Below, in pieces: positions 44,558 to 52,938 of a stretch of 64,000 nt of DNA. The translations under genes and the position numbers were made by a program. The DNA comes from Paenibacillus donghaensis (GTDB taxonomy: Bacteria; Bacillota; Bacilli; Paenibacillales; Paenibacillaceae): the NCBI RefSeq assembly GCF_002192415.1, contig NZ_CP021780.1:7316001-7380000 (forward strand). Reading direction: 5' to 3'. The notes below the pieces were generated by a model. The model had not been told where the DNA came from. It saw only the letters and a list, made by a program, of their open reading frames with translations, and did no database searches. How positions within the stretch are numbered: the stretch's first letter is position 1; the number at the start of each line of letters is the position of its first letter.

Positions 44558-46900
44558 ATGCGGAAGGATGAATTTACACCCATGCTGCGATTTAGATTGA
44601 AATATCTGTTCAAAAACAAACAAACCCGGCTGATCCTGATGCTCACACTCAGTGTGTCGTTATTGATTACTGTGATTGGTCTTTTCTCCTACGGACAGTA
44701 CCGCGATGCGCTGGATACGGAGCTTAACACCCCCAACGTGGAGCTGCTGCAGATTAACCTTGATGTGACTAACCGTGCGTTCCGGGAAGCCGACAATAAA
44801 GCAGTCGATGTGTCCTTTCAGCCATCCGTCATTCAATATATGAATACGGATACGCAGGACAATGCAGCGAAGGCCGAGGAGCCGCAGGTCTATCTGCGCA
44901 CGCTTGCCACCGAACCGGATATCCATTCGATTAAAGTGCTCAAATTCAGCGATCAATCCCTGATTTCGAGCAATGACGGATATATGGCAGATTGGGAAGA
45001 GGCGGCAGACTATGCCTGGAGCACCTGGATCGGCGAGATCAAGGAGAAACCGCTGTTAATCAAAAGAAGGCAATACACCGGTACCAACTCTAAGCTGGGC
45101 ATGACCGAGCTGCTTACCCTGGCTAGACCGATTGTGCAGGATGGCCAGACAGTAGGCGCAGTTGTGGTCGACCTGGACTATGACTGGCTGTTCTCCCAAA
45201 TGTACACCCACTTGTCCAGCTATCAATTCGTCTATAATCTGGAGGGGGAGCTGATCTACCCCAAGCTGAATCTGCCGTTCCCCCTGGAGAATATGAAGGA
45301 AGTCCTATCCCTCATCGATGTAAGCCCCTTTGCCCATGTGAAGATTGAAGGACAGGCTTACATGGCCAATCAAACCTTCTCCAACGTTACCGGCTGGCGG
45401 CTGATCTCACTCGTTCCGATGGAGCAGCTGCTGAAGAATGTGACCATCGCGCGCAATATGATGCTGTCGCTGTCGTTGATCTCCATCCTAGTAGGCTGCT
45501 CGGCGATTTATTACTATAACTTTGCTTCCTTCCGTCCGCTCAAACGGATTAATAAGCTGCTGAATCCCGGGCTGAAGTCCGGAGGACAGGGCAATCTCTA
45601 TGACCTGGAGCCGGTGATCGGCAAGCTGGTCGGCGATTTCCAGAGCAAGTCGCTGGTAGCGGAATGGAGTCTGCCTGAGCTGCGCAGCAAATTTGTCCAC
45701 GATCTGATTACGCGCAGCATCGGCACCCAGGAGACCGGAGCCAAGTGGGGGCATTATTTCGAGGGCTGGAAGGAAGGTCCCTTCGAGGTGCTGATTGTGT
45801 CGATCGACCGTCATACCCAGTGGGCCGCCGCGTATCAGGAAGAGGATCAGATGCTGCTCAAATATGCCATCAACAATATTATCGTGGAATACTTTCAACC
45901 CGCCTGGCAGGTGGTGACGGCTACGCCGCAGAAGGACAGTCTGGTCGTACTGCTGCAGCCTAGAGAGCTGCAAGAGACGGAGCTTACCGAGAACGCCGGG
46001 CAATTAATAGACATGATCCAGAATCTGCTCAACATATCCGTGTCGGTCGGGATCGGCAACCCCGCCCCGGCAATCACCAAGGTCGCTCGCGCGTACGCCG
46101 AAGCCAACCTTGCCCTGTCCCACCGTCTGTACGAAGGGTATGGCCGGGTACGCCATTATGCGGCCGAGGAGCCGCGGTATGCGGAGAGCCTGCAGGCAGT
46201 GGATGATACCTGGAAGCAGGAAGTGCTCCATGCCCTGAAATCCTCTGCTGCGACCACCGGTGTGGAGTGGATTCGCCGCTGGTCGGCAGATGCACGCAAA
46301 AAAGTCATACAGCCGCAGAAAATATTCCGCATGGTGGATGATCTGCTGGAGGAGCTGCTTGCCATAGCCGGCGCAGGCGGCCACCCGCTGCCTGAAGAGC
46401 TGGCTAATTATACCCGTCACCAGGTGACAACGATGGATCTGTCCGAGATTGAACAGATGCTCTGCGGGATTGTGGAGCGGATGTCCGAGGAACTGGGCCA
46501 GCACCGCCAGTCGAAGGAGTATCTGCTGGCTCAGGCTATGATCCAATATATGGAGAATCATCTACAGGATAATATCGGGCTTCAGGATATTGCCTCTCAT
46601 GTGAATATGGGGATCTCTTCTGTCAGCAATATTTTTAAAGAAGAGACCGGAACAACCGTGTACGACTATCTGACCAACCTGAGAATTGATAAAGCCTGTG
46701 AGCTGCTGTCCGGCAGCGGCATGAAAATTGCAGATATTGCGATGCTGGTCGGCTACCAGAATGAGAACAGCTTCATCCGGGCCTTCCGTAAGATCAAATC
46801 TATCACACCGGGCAAGTTCCGGGAGAACAGCAAATATTCCAAAACGTATGCAGATCCGCCAAAACCGCGCCAATCCAGCGTTTCTGAGGATTCAGAATAA
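44558..46900 (+). CDS. Membrane-bound AraC-family transcriptional regulator with extracellular Cache-like sensor
   Basis: 780 residues if begun at the ATG at 44558; the ATG at 44582 is an alternative, with GGAAGGA upstream of it. Two membrane helices (about 25-45 and 300-320) flank an extracellular sensor. A cytoplasmic region resembling that of YesN proteins follows, with ISVSVGIGNPAPAI. The C-terminal AraC domain shows IGLQDIASHVNMGISSVSNI, then IADIAMLVGYQNENSFIRAF. One-protein signalling across the membrane is typical of Paenibacillus sugar regulons. It precedes a binding protein and a sugar-acid permease, its likely targets. Confidence 0.9.
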   Translation: MRKDEFTPMLRFRLKYLFKNKQTRLILMLTLSVSLLITVIGLFSYGQYRDALDTELNTPNVELLQINLDVTNRAFREADNKAVDVSFQPSVIQYMNTDTQDNAAKAEEPQVYLRTLATEPDIHSIKVLKFSDQSLISSNDGYMADWEEAADYAWSTWIGEIKEKPLLIKRRQYTGTNSKLGMTELLTLARPIVQDGQTVGAVVVDLDYDWLFSQMYTHLSSYQFVYNLEGELIYPKLNLPFPLENMKEVLSLIDVSPFAHVKIEGQAYMANQTFSNVTGWRLISLVPMEQLLKNVTIARNMMLSLSLISILVGCSAIYYYNFASFRPLKRINKLLNPGLKSGGQGNLYDLEPVIGKLVGDFQSKSLVAEWSLPELRSKFVHDLITRSIGTQETGAKWGHYFEGWKEGPFEVLIVSIDRHTQWAAAYQEEDQMLLKYAINNIIVEYFQPAWQVVTATPQKDSLVVLLQPRELQETELTENAGQLIDMIQNLLNISVSVGIGNPAPAITKVARAYAEANLALSHRLYEGYGRVRHYAAEEPRYAESLQAVDDTWKQEVLHALKSSAATTGVEWIRRWSADARKKVIQPQKIFRMVDDLLEELLAIAGAGGHPLPEELANYTRHQVTTMDLSEIEQMLCGIVERMSEELGQHRQSKEYLLAQAMIQYMENHLQDNIGLQDIASHVNMGISSVSNIFKEETGTTVYDYLTNLRIDKACELLSGSGMKIADIAMLVGYQNENSFIRAFRKIKSITPGKFRENSKYSKTYADPPKPRQSSVSEDSE

Positions 46901-47041
46901 GATTATACGATTGCCCGTACGCTCCCATATGCGTTAAAGTTCTACTTGAGAAAACTTTCACAGCTGCTGAAAATTTTCACAATCACAGCTGATGCTTAGC
47001 GAATATGGGGGTGAAGCGAATAGCGCTGCCAAGGAGGGATA

Positions 47042-48052
47042 GTGTTGACAAGAACAACAAAGATGGGTATCTGGATTACATCAGGCCTCATGGTTCTACT
47101 ATTGATTTGGGCGGGATACCGAATGGCCGGAGAACACAGCCGGATTGATGAAAGCGCTGATTTTCCCAAGAAGCCGATTACATTGATTGTGCCGTATGCA
47201 GCAGGAGGCGGAACAGATTTAACAGCGAGAGCATTGGCCCAGGCCACGGAGAAAGTTCTGAGAGAACCCATTATAGTAGTTAACCGGACGGGCGGCGGTA
47301 GTTCCGTTGGATTGATGGAAGGGGCGAACGCCAAGGGAGATGGCTACACCGTTACTTTTCTCCCGGCAGAGCTGACCATTCTTCCGCATCTCGGGTTGCT
47401 TCCGATTACCTATGAGAAGTTCAAGCCTATCGCCCAAACGAATTTTGATCCTTCCGCCATTACCGTGAGAGCCGAAGCGCCATTCAAGACCGTGAATGAA
47501 TTTCTCGACTTTGCGAAAGCGCATCCAGGTGAACTGAAAATGGGAAACGCAGGAACGGGAAGCATTTGGCATTTAGCTGCTGTGACGTTGGAACGGGAAA
47601 CAGGTGTGAAGTTTGCACATATTCCTTTTGAAGGAGCGGGACCTGCGGTTTCTGCCCTGATGGACGGTTTTGTCGATGCGGTGCCTGTGAGTCCGGCTGA
47701 GGTGAAGAAGTATGTGGATGAAGGCAAGCTGCGCACCCTGGCAGTTAATGCCGACAAGCGCTCCGAAGCGCTGCCCGGTGTCCCTACACTGGAAGAAGAG
47801 ACCGGGATTCACGTGAACTTTACCAGCACATGGAGAGGGCTCGCAGTCCCGAAGGACACGCCGGATGAAATTGCAGAACTGTTGGCGAGTGCTTTTATCA
47901 AAGGGACAGAGGACAAGGAATTCAAGAATTATATGCAATTGAACGGATTGCAGCTGCAGGTCAAGAACGGCAAGGCATTCGGACAGCAGCTACAGGAGAG
48001 TCATGACTTGTTCGCCAAGATGATTCCGGAGCTGGGGCTGAGCCGTAAGTAA
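47042..48052 (+). CDS. TctC/Bug-family tripartite tricarboxylate-type binding protein (orphan)
   Basis: 336 residues; GTG at 47042 or TTG at 47045 behind AAGGAGGG. An N-terminal hydrophobic anchor (WITSGLMVLLLIWAGYRMAG) without a lipobox is followed by the Bug fold: KPITLIVPYAAGGGTDLTAR, VVNRTGGGSSVGLMEGANAK and MGNAGTGSIWHLAAV. Bug proteins bind carboxylates for TctAB transporters, but no tctA or tctB follows; the next gene is a KdgT-type permease. It may have a sensory role or serve a transporter elsewhere. The spacer 46901-47041 has two CACAGCTG boxes that might bind the AraC protein. Confidence 0.88.
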   Translation: MLTRTTKMGIWITSGLMVLLLIWAGYRMAGEHSRIDESADFPKKPITLIVPYAAGGGTDLTARALAQATEKVLREPIIVVNRTGGGSSVGLMEGANAKGDGYTVTFLPAELTILPHLGLLPITYEKFKPIAQTNFDPSAITVRAEAPFKTVNEFLDFAKAHPGELKMGNAGTGSIWHLAAVTLERETGVKFAHIPFEGAGPAVSALMDGFVDAVPVSPAEVKKYVDEGKLRTLAVNADKRSEALPGVPTLEEETGIHVNFTSTWRGLAVPKDTPDEIAELLASAFIKGTEDKEFKNYMQLNGLQLQVKNGKAFGQQLQESHDLFAKMIPELGLSRK

Positions 48053-48223
48053 GATGAAAGCGTCGTCAGGACAAATTTCCCACGGGAGCGCAGGCACCAG
48101 GAAGGAATGTGGTGAGAGCGGATATCCCCGGGACTGATTTCCTGCGCCTATTTTTAGAAGATTTGAGAGGGTTGAACCCGCAATAATGACTTAATTACGT
48201 TAAGAGAGGTAGGATACACACTT

Positions 48224-49231
48224 ATGAAAATTAAAAAAACGCTAGACCGGATTCCCGGCGGCATGATGCTGGTTCCTTTATTCCTGGGGGCAATTATTCA
48301 CACCGCTTTCCCTGGTGCCGGAGAATATTTCGGCGGATTCACCAAAGGCCTGATGACAGGCACCGTGCCGATTCTGGCTGTATGGTTCTTCTGCATGGGA
48401 GCGGCTATTGATGTAAGAGCAACAGGAACGGTCCTGCGCAAATCGGGAACACTGGTGCTGACTAAAATCGCCGTAGCCTGGGTGGTTGCGATGATTGCGA
48501 TTCAGTTCATGCCTGAGGGCGGTGTTAAGAGCGGATTCTTCGCTGGCTTGTCCGTGCTTGCCATCATTTCGGCCATGGATATGACCAACGGCGGTCTGTA
48601 TGCTTCCATTATGCAGCAATATGGCACCAAAGAAGAGTCCGGGGCATTCGTACTGATGTCTCTGGAGTCCGGACCACTTGTAACGATGCTGATTCTGGGC
48701 AGTACCGGTGTTGCCGTGTTTGAACCGCATCTGTTCGTTGGTGCTGTGCTTCCGTTCCTGATTGGCTTCATTCTGGGTAACGTCGACCATGATCTGCGTG
48801 CTTATTTCGGCAAAGCCACACAAACGTTGATTCCATTCTTCGGATTTGCGCTGGGTAGCTCCATCGACCTTGGTGTTATCGTAGATACAGGTATGTTGGG
48901 TATTCTGCTGGGTGTGTTCGTTATTATTATCACAGGTGTACCGCTGATCCTGGCCGACAAATTCATTGGCCGCGGAAACGGGACTGCCGGACTTGCCGCT
49001 TCGAGTACAGCCGGTGCAGCCGTAGCCAATCCTATGCTGGTGGCCAACATGAAGCCGGAATTCCTGCCGGCCGCTGAAGCCGCTACCGCATTGGTAGCAG
49101 CCTCCGTAATCGTGACTTCCATTCTGGTGCCAATCATCACGGCATACTACTCCGATTACATGAGAAAAAAGAATCCGCCAGCTGCGGATACCAAGATAGA
49201 TGTCTCCACACCCCAAAAAGCTGTTGTTTAA
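48224..49231 (+). CDS. kdgT: 2-keto-3-deoxygluconate permease
   Basis: 335 residues, hydrophobic, about ten membrane helices. [20 protein letters not shown] is the standard KdgT start; [18 protein letters not shown] and [13 protein letters not shown] are typical. KdgT imports 2-keto-3-deoxygluconate, a product of pectin and glycosaminoglycan breakdown, by proton symport. Ketodeoxygluconate kinase and aldolase genes are not adjacent. It is preceded by the membrane AraC regulator and the TctC-type protein and ends at a strong terminator. Confidence 0.92.
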   Translation: MKIKKTLDRIPGGMMLVPLFLGAIIHTAFPGAGEYFGGFTKGLMTGTVPILAVWFFCMGAAIDVRATGTVLRKSGTLVLTKIAVAWVVAMIAIQFMPEGGVKSGFFAGLSVLAIISAMDMTNGGLYASIMQQYGTKEESGAFVLMSLESGPLVTMLILGSTGVAVFEPHLFVGAVLPFLIGFILGNVDHDLRAYFGKATQTLIPFFGFALGSSIDLGVIVDTGMLGILLGVFVIIITGVPLILADKFIGRGNGTAGLAASSTAGAAVANPMLVANMKPEFLPAAEAATALVAASVIVTSILVPIITAYYSDYMRKKNPPAADTKIDVSTPQKAVV

Positions 49232-49260
49232 CCTCTGCTAACAACGGTAATAAGAACATT

Positions 49261-49308
49261 GAAGACCGTCCCGGTTGCTGCTGTAGCGGCGCCGGAGCGG
49301 TCTTTTTT
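49261..49308 (+). terminator. Intrinsic terminator after kdgT
   Basis: AAGACCG at 49262-49268 pairs with CGGTCTT at 49298-49304, with CCGG/CCGG reinforcing inside, followed by TTTT. Confidence 0.8.
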
Positions 49309-49346
49309 GAAAGATAAGAATGTATATGCTTCGCGCAATGAATTAG

Positions 49347-49410
49347 CCTTATATTTCTCGCAGAAACGGATGCCGCCTCTTGCAGAGGACGGCGAAGCCG
49401 TTTCTACTTG
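49347..49410 (+). repeat. Family A intergenic palindromic repeat, copy 3 (diverged)
   Basis: CTTATATTTCTCGCAGAAAC, inner region CCGCCTCTTGCAGAGGACGG, then CGAAGCCGTTTCTACTTG. The inner stem has changed on both arms (CCTCT/AGAGG instead of GTCCT/AGGAC), so pairing is kept. Confidence 0.75.
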
Positions 49411-49479
49411 TTTGTGGTGCTGATGGTTGGTGCTGATTTCCAGAAGGGTGGGAGTGCGGGCAGGGAGTTTGAAGCGAAA

Positions 49480-49658
49480 CCTGCAAATATACAGTTTTTT
49501 GAACTGCGAGTAACCTGCTCAGAGAGAAAGCCTGCAATTGTGCAGGCTTTTCGGGCAAATACAGCTTAAATGTCACTTGGGGTGCTGAAAAGATGTACAA
49601 ATGCAGGTATTCTGTTCCCCGCGCCCAAGATTGCAGAAAAAAGATGTACAATCGCAGG
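49480..49658. repeat. Family C palindromes, second cluster
   Basis: Units at 49480-49495, 49531-49546, 49592-49607 and 49643-49658 with centres AATA, ATTG, CAAA and CAAT. Between units, TTTTCGGGCAAATACAGCTT matches TTTTCGGGCAAATACGGCTT of the first cluster, so the two loci share ancestry beyond the palindromes. The interval 49309-50227 contains only repeats and no supported gene. Confidence 0.75.
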
Positions 49659-49774
49659 GATTTCGGCGGGAGCGTTACTTGTAAAGTGAATGATGGTGGG
49701 CTGTTGTAGGTTAAATGTGTGTACCTACTTAGATCCCAGTGAGCATATAGAATGTTACCTGGAACGTTTGGAGC

Positions 49775-50107
49775 AAATAGATGCGAAACTGGTTACTACT
49801 TAGGACCCCGCGAGACTCCAAGCCCTTGAACTAGGTAACCTGCATTCTAGCGGACCGTATAGCCCCTATTTCCTCCTATCTGCGATCTTTTGACGTCTTA
49901 CGGACCGTATAGCCCCTAAGTCGTCAAAACAAGACCTAACCCAAGGTTGTTCTATGGTATAGAGGCTCCTGAGTCCGTTAATCCTGCAAAACGGCCTATG
50001 TACAGCAAATAGAGGCTCCTGAGTCCGCAACCGTCTGAAATCGAAGCGAGGGTTACGAGCGAAGAGGGCTAGGGAACCTAAGTAGTAACCGAAACTGCAA
50101 CTAAATT
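49775..50107. mobile_element. Element E3: non-coding element with inverted ends, containing nested D hairpins
   Basis: The left end, AAATAGATGCGAAAC then TGGTTACTACTTAGG, is inverted relative to the right end, CCTAAGTAGTAACC then GAAACTGCAACTAAATT. Length about 333 bases. The interior holds two nested family D hairpins. Ends and interior match E1 (15476-15758), supporting one element family. Confidence 0.55.
49850..50028. repeat. Nested family D hairpins, copy D2 (outer and inner)
   Basis: Outer: GCGGAC-CGTAT-AGCCCCTAT (49850-49869) with ATAGAGGCT-CCTGA-GTCCGC (50009-50028). Inner: ACGGAC-CGTAT-AGCCCCTAA (49900-49919) with ATAGAGGCT-CCTGA-GTCCGT (49959-49978). The first base pair is G-C in the outer and A-T in the inner hairpin, a compensatory change. 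The internal loop CGTAT/CCTGA is constant. Confidence 0.75.
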
Positions 50108-50138
50108 CAGCCGAATCGCTAACTATATGCTGCACGCC

Positions 50139-50207
50139 ATAAATTATCCTTCTCTTTCTCGCTGAAACGCCCCGTCCTATAAAAGGACGGCGAAGCCGTT
50201 TCCACTT
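50139..50207 (+). repeat. Family A intergenic palindromic repeat, copy 4
   Basis: CATAAATTATCC then TTTCTCGCTGAAAC, inner stem CCGTCCTATAAAAGGACGG, then CGAAGCCGTTTCCACTTG. Closest to copy 1. It lies 20 bases past the stop of the convergent VOC gene. Confidence 0.8.
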
Positions 50208-50227
50208 GATTGGAATAGAGTAATTTG

Positions 50228-50647
50228 TCATTTTCTTGTAAATATCTGAAAGGTCACGCCATACTTATCGGTAACCATGCCGTAAGCCGGGCTGAAATAG
50301 GTTTGTACCAGCGGGTGCAGCACATGTCCTCCCTCCTCTAGCGCATGAAAGAAGGCAGCGGCTGTCCCGGCATCATCGGTTGTGAGGCAGATCGTCAGTA
50401 TATTGCCGCTCTGAAGCGGCTGTCCCGGCTCGGAATCGGCGATATACAGCTCGCTGGCTCCAATCTTCAGCAGCGAGTGGGCGATCCGCTGTCCGGTAGC
50501 TTCATCCATCGGGTGGGCAGGGTCTGCCGGGCCTTCCCCAAAGGTCTGCTTGAACAGTAATTGGGCTTCAAATACCTGTTGATAGAAGCTTATCGCCGCC
50601 TCAGCCTGTCCGTCGAGTGTAATGTAGGGAATCATTTTTGTTGTCAT
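50228..50647 (-). CDS. VOC superfamily (PhnB-like) protein
   Basis: 139 residues. MIPYITLDGQAEAAISFYQQ, HSLLKIGASELYIAD and YGMVTDKYGVTFQIF give the PhnB/glyoxalase-bleomycin-resistance pattern of paired beta-alpha-beta-beta-beta units. Members bind metals or small ligands; the exact role of PhnB-like proteins is mostly unknown. It is divergent from a WYL regulator, with a palindrome between them, so it may be that regulator's target. Confidence 0.85.
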   Translation of the reverse strand: MTTKMIPYITLDGQAEAAISFYQQVFEAQLLFKQTFGEGPADPAHPMDEATGQRIAHSLLKIGASELYIADSEPGQPLQSGNILTICLTTDDAGTAAAFFHALEEGGHVLHPLVQTYFSPAYGMVTDKYGVTFQIFTRK

Positions 50648-50714
50648 TGTTGATCTCTCCTTATCGGTATATGGATAGTGCTGTTGGTCTTGTGTTTATT
50701 CTAGCTTATAATGG

Positions 50715-50729
50715 TGACAACTATTGTCA
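50715..50729. promoter_or_regulatory. Perfect 15-bp palindrome, putative operator of the WYL regulator
   Basis: TGACAA-CTA-TTGTCA lies in the divergent interval, 28 bases before the regulator start. Symmetry and position suggest autoregulation together with control of the VOC gene. Confidence 0.5.
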
Positions 50730-50757
50730 TGGTTAGCGAATTAAATAGGAGGCTATT

Positions 50758-51720
50758 ATGATGTCCAAGGCTAAACGGCTGCTGGAGCTGATGATGACGG
50801 TTAACCGCAAGCGTAAATTTACCGTCAAAGAGCTTGCTGCCGAATTTAATGTATCCTCCAGGACAATCCTGAGAGATTTGCAGGAGCTGGGTGAGTTGGG
50901 CGTACCCTTGTATTCGGAAGTGGGTCCGCATGGCGGGTATCAGGTGCTGAAAGAGCGGATATTGCCCCCGATTGCCTTTACAGAGGAAGAGGCGGTAGCG
51001 ATTTTTTTTGCCAGCCATGCGCTGCGTCACTATACCTCTCTGCCCTTTAAAACAGAAGCTGCTGCAGCCCTGCAGAAATTCTATAACTATATGTCGGGAG
51101 AGGTTCGTGACCGTATCGATGAGATGAAGAACCGGATTGATTTCCTGACCCCGGCAAGAGAAGCGGGATTCCCTTATTTATCCCTCCTGCTGGAAGCAGC
51201 TATTCAGCAAACCGTAATTCATATCGATTATGAATCCAGGGGTGTCCGGACGGAGAGAGCCATACAGCCGATAGGGATTTATGCCAGCAACGGCCTGTGG
51301 TATTGCCCTGCCCATTGTTTCGTCCGTGGCGGAATACGAATCTTCCGCTGTGACAGAATCCATGCGGCTGCTGCCGAGGTTACAGGCATTTCACCGCTGA
51401 ATCTGCGGCATGTGCATCTGGGGAACAAGGAATCTTTCATGAAGCAAGAACAGGCGCTTGACCCGCATCTTCTGATGCTGCATGTGGAGCTGGACAAGGA
51501 AGGCGTTCACCGCTGCGAAGGGGAAATCTGGTCTTCGTCTCTCCTACAGGTACGCGAGGACCGGACAGGCTGGCTGGAAGGGACAATCTCTGGGAGCGAG
51601 CTGGACTTTTTTGCCGGATTCATCATCGGACTGGGGAAGGGAGTGACTGTGCAGAAGCCGCCGGAGCTGGTGGAGAAGCTGAAAGAGCTGCTGGCCGGGC
51701 TGCTGGAGAAATACATGTAG
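50758..51720 (+). CDS. YafY-type HTH/WYL-domain transcriptional regulator
   Basis: 320 residues behind AGGAGG. An N-terminal winged helix (RKFTVKELAAEFNVSSRTIL) of the DeoR-like kind is followed by a WYL domain with IHIDYESRG, GIYASNGLWYCPAHCFVRGG and RIFRCDRI; the signature W-Y-L triplet is modified (LWYC). WYL domains sense nucleic acid or small ligands and often control stress or defence genes. It is divergent from the VOC gene and immediately precedes the alkylation-repair operon. Confidence 0.88.
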   Translation: MMSKAKRLLELMMTVNRKRKFTVKELAAEFNVSSRTILRDLQELGELGVPLYSEVGPHGGYQVLKERILPPIAFTEEEAVAIFFASHALRHYTSLPFKTEAAAALQKFYNYMSGEVRDRIDEMKNRIDFLTPAREAGFPYLSLLLEAAIQQTVIHIDYESRGVRTERAIQPIGIYASNGLWYCPAHCFVRGGIRIFRCDRIHAAAAEVTGISPLNLRHVHLGNKESFMKQEQALDPHLLMLHVELDKEGVHRCEGEIWSSSLLQVREDRTGWLEGTISGSELDFFAGFIIGLGKGVTVQKPPELVEKLKELLAGLLEKYM

Positions 51721-51727
51721 CTGCTGT

Positions 51728-51750
51728 CGTAATCTTGCGCTCCTATTGCC
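51728..51750 (-). promoter_or_regulatory. Possible Ada-box-like site upstream of adaA
   Basis: Read on the minus strand the site gives AAT-AGGAGC-GCAAGATT, matching the enterobacterial Ada A-box/B-box plan AAT-N6-GCAA. A TATACT -10 follows at 51780-51785 with a poor -35, as for an activator-dependent promoter. Gram-positive Ada sites are not identical to the enterobacterial ones, so this is tentative. Confidence 0.3.
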
Positions 51751-51806
51751 ATAAGCTGCAAACGGCCCGGACAATCGGATATACTGGCGGTATGAGGTGA
51801 TTAGCC

Positions 51807-52388
51807 ATGGAACAAGCCTTGTTCGATCAAATATATGAAACGGTTGTGCGGCATGATCCGCTGTATGACGGGGTGTTCTATACAGGGGTGCTGACGACGG
51901 GGATTGTCTGCCGCCCCTCCTGCCGGGCGCGCACGCCCAAGGCAGTGAATGTGAGATTCTATCCTTCACTGGAGGAAGCGGTAAGCGCAGGCTTCCGGCC
52001 CTGCAAGCGCTGCAGACCGGAGGAGGGCGGGAAGCTGCGTCCTGATGCGGTGCTGGCAGCCCAGGCGGATGCGCTGCTGGAAGCGCGTTATGCGGAGCGG
52101 CTAACGCTGGCCGACCTGGCTGCGCCACTGAAGGTCAGCCCGTTCCACCTGCAGCGGACCTACACGCGTGTGACAGGGCGCTCACCGGCTGCCAAGCTGG
52201 ACGAGGTGCGGCTGACTAAGGTGCGGCAGCAGCTTATGGAGACAGAGCAGCCCATTGCCGAGATCGGCCAAGCGGCAGGCTTCCGCGGAGCGTCGCATTT
52301 CGCGGCCTGGTTCGCACGCAAGACGGGGGTGTCCCCGACGGAATTCCGCAAGCAAATCAGAGGAGGACTTGACCATGAATCAACGTGA
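51807..52388 (+). CDS. adaA: AdaA: methylphosphotriester-DNA methyltransferase and AraC-type activator
   Basis: 193 residues behind GAGGTG. The N-terminal Ada zinc domain has all four cysteines: Cys35 and Cys39 in VCRPSC, Cys66 and Cys69 in CKRC. Methyl transfer to the first of these switches Ada to an activator. The C-terminal AraC helix-turn-helix reads LTLADLAAPLKVSPFHLQRT, then IAEIGQAAGFRGASHFAAWF. It starts the alkylation-repair unit and overlaps the next gene by 14 bases. Confidence 0.94.
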   Translation: MEQALFDQIYETVVRHDPLYDGVFYTGVLTTGIVCRPSCRARTPKAVNVRFYPSLEEAVSAGFRPCKRCRPEEGGKLRPDAVLAAQADALLEARYAERLTLADLAAPLKVSPFHLQRTYTRVTGRSPAAKLDEVRLTKVRQQLMETEQPIAEIGQAAGFRGASHFAAWFARKTGVSPTEFRKQIRGGLDHEST

Positions 52389-52938
52389 ACGAACAACGAT
52401 CTACCGCCATCAGCTGATGCTGGGCGAGCGGTCCTGGACCTTATGGGCCACCGACAAGGGATTGGTGCGCCTGTCCTTCTACCACGATGAGGAGCGGATC
52501 TCGCAGGCCTGGCTCAGCCGCTATGCCGGTCCGCACCAATTCGTGGAGGACAGGGAGGTATTTACCGAACTGGGGGTGATTCAGCTGCTGGAGAATTATT
52601 TCGCGGGCCAGCCGATCAGCTTCACGAGTCTTCCGCTGGACCTGTGGGGAACGGCCTTTCAGCAGGAAGTCTGGACAGGCCTCGCCGGAATTGCCCACGG
52701 GCAGGTAGCTACCTACAAGCAGCTGGCCGAGCGAATCGGCAGACCGCAGGCGGTTCGTGCCGTAGGCGCAGCTAACGGGCAGAATCCGCTGCCGGTCATT
52801 CTGCCCTGCCACCGGATCATCGGGGCCAATGGCACCCTGACCGGTTACCGGGGCGGACTTGTGCTGAAGCAGGAACTACTACAGCTGGAGGGGATACATC
52901 ATGTGGGGACAGCCGGACATGAACGATTTGCTTTTTGA
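52375..52938 (+). CDS. adaB: Methylated-DNA-protein-cysteine methyltransferase (O6-methylguanine repair)
   Basis: 187 residues from the ATG at 52375, 8 bases behind GAGGAGG; a longer frame upstream only shadows adaA. The active site LPVILPCHRIIG carries the acceptor Cys145. The helix-turn-helix region has AFQQEVWTGLAGIAHGQVA then YKQLAERIGRPQAVRAVGAA. The enzyme removes O6-alkyl groups from guanine in a suicide reaction. It is equivalent to the second half of the fused Ada of E. coli and overlaps alkA by 38 bases. Confidence 0.94.
   Translation: MNQRERTTIYRHQLMLGERSWTLWATDKGLVRLSFYHDEERISQAWLSRYAGPHQFVEDREVFTELGVIQLLENYFAGQPISFTSLPLDLWGTAFQQEVWTGLAGIAHGQVATYKQLAERIGRPQAVRAVGAANGQNPLPVILPCHRIIGANGTLTGYRGGLVLKQELLQLEGIHHVGTAGHERFAF

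Noticed and set aside
48278..49216. A 312-codon minus-strand frame
   Set aside because: Opposite kdgT; the peptide is rich in His, Gln and Asn as expected for a shadow, with no domain.
49866..50231. A 121-codon minus-strand frame and a 71-codon plus-strand frame at 44356-44571 sharing RRIIY-type peptides
   Set aside because: The similarity is caused by the family A repeat being translated in both places. No ribosome site or conserved protein features.
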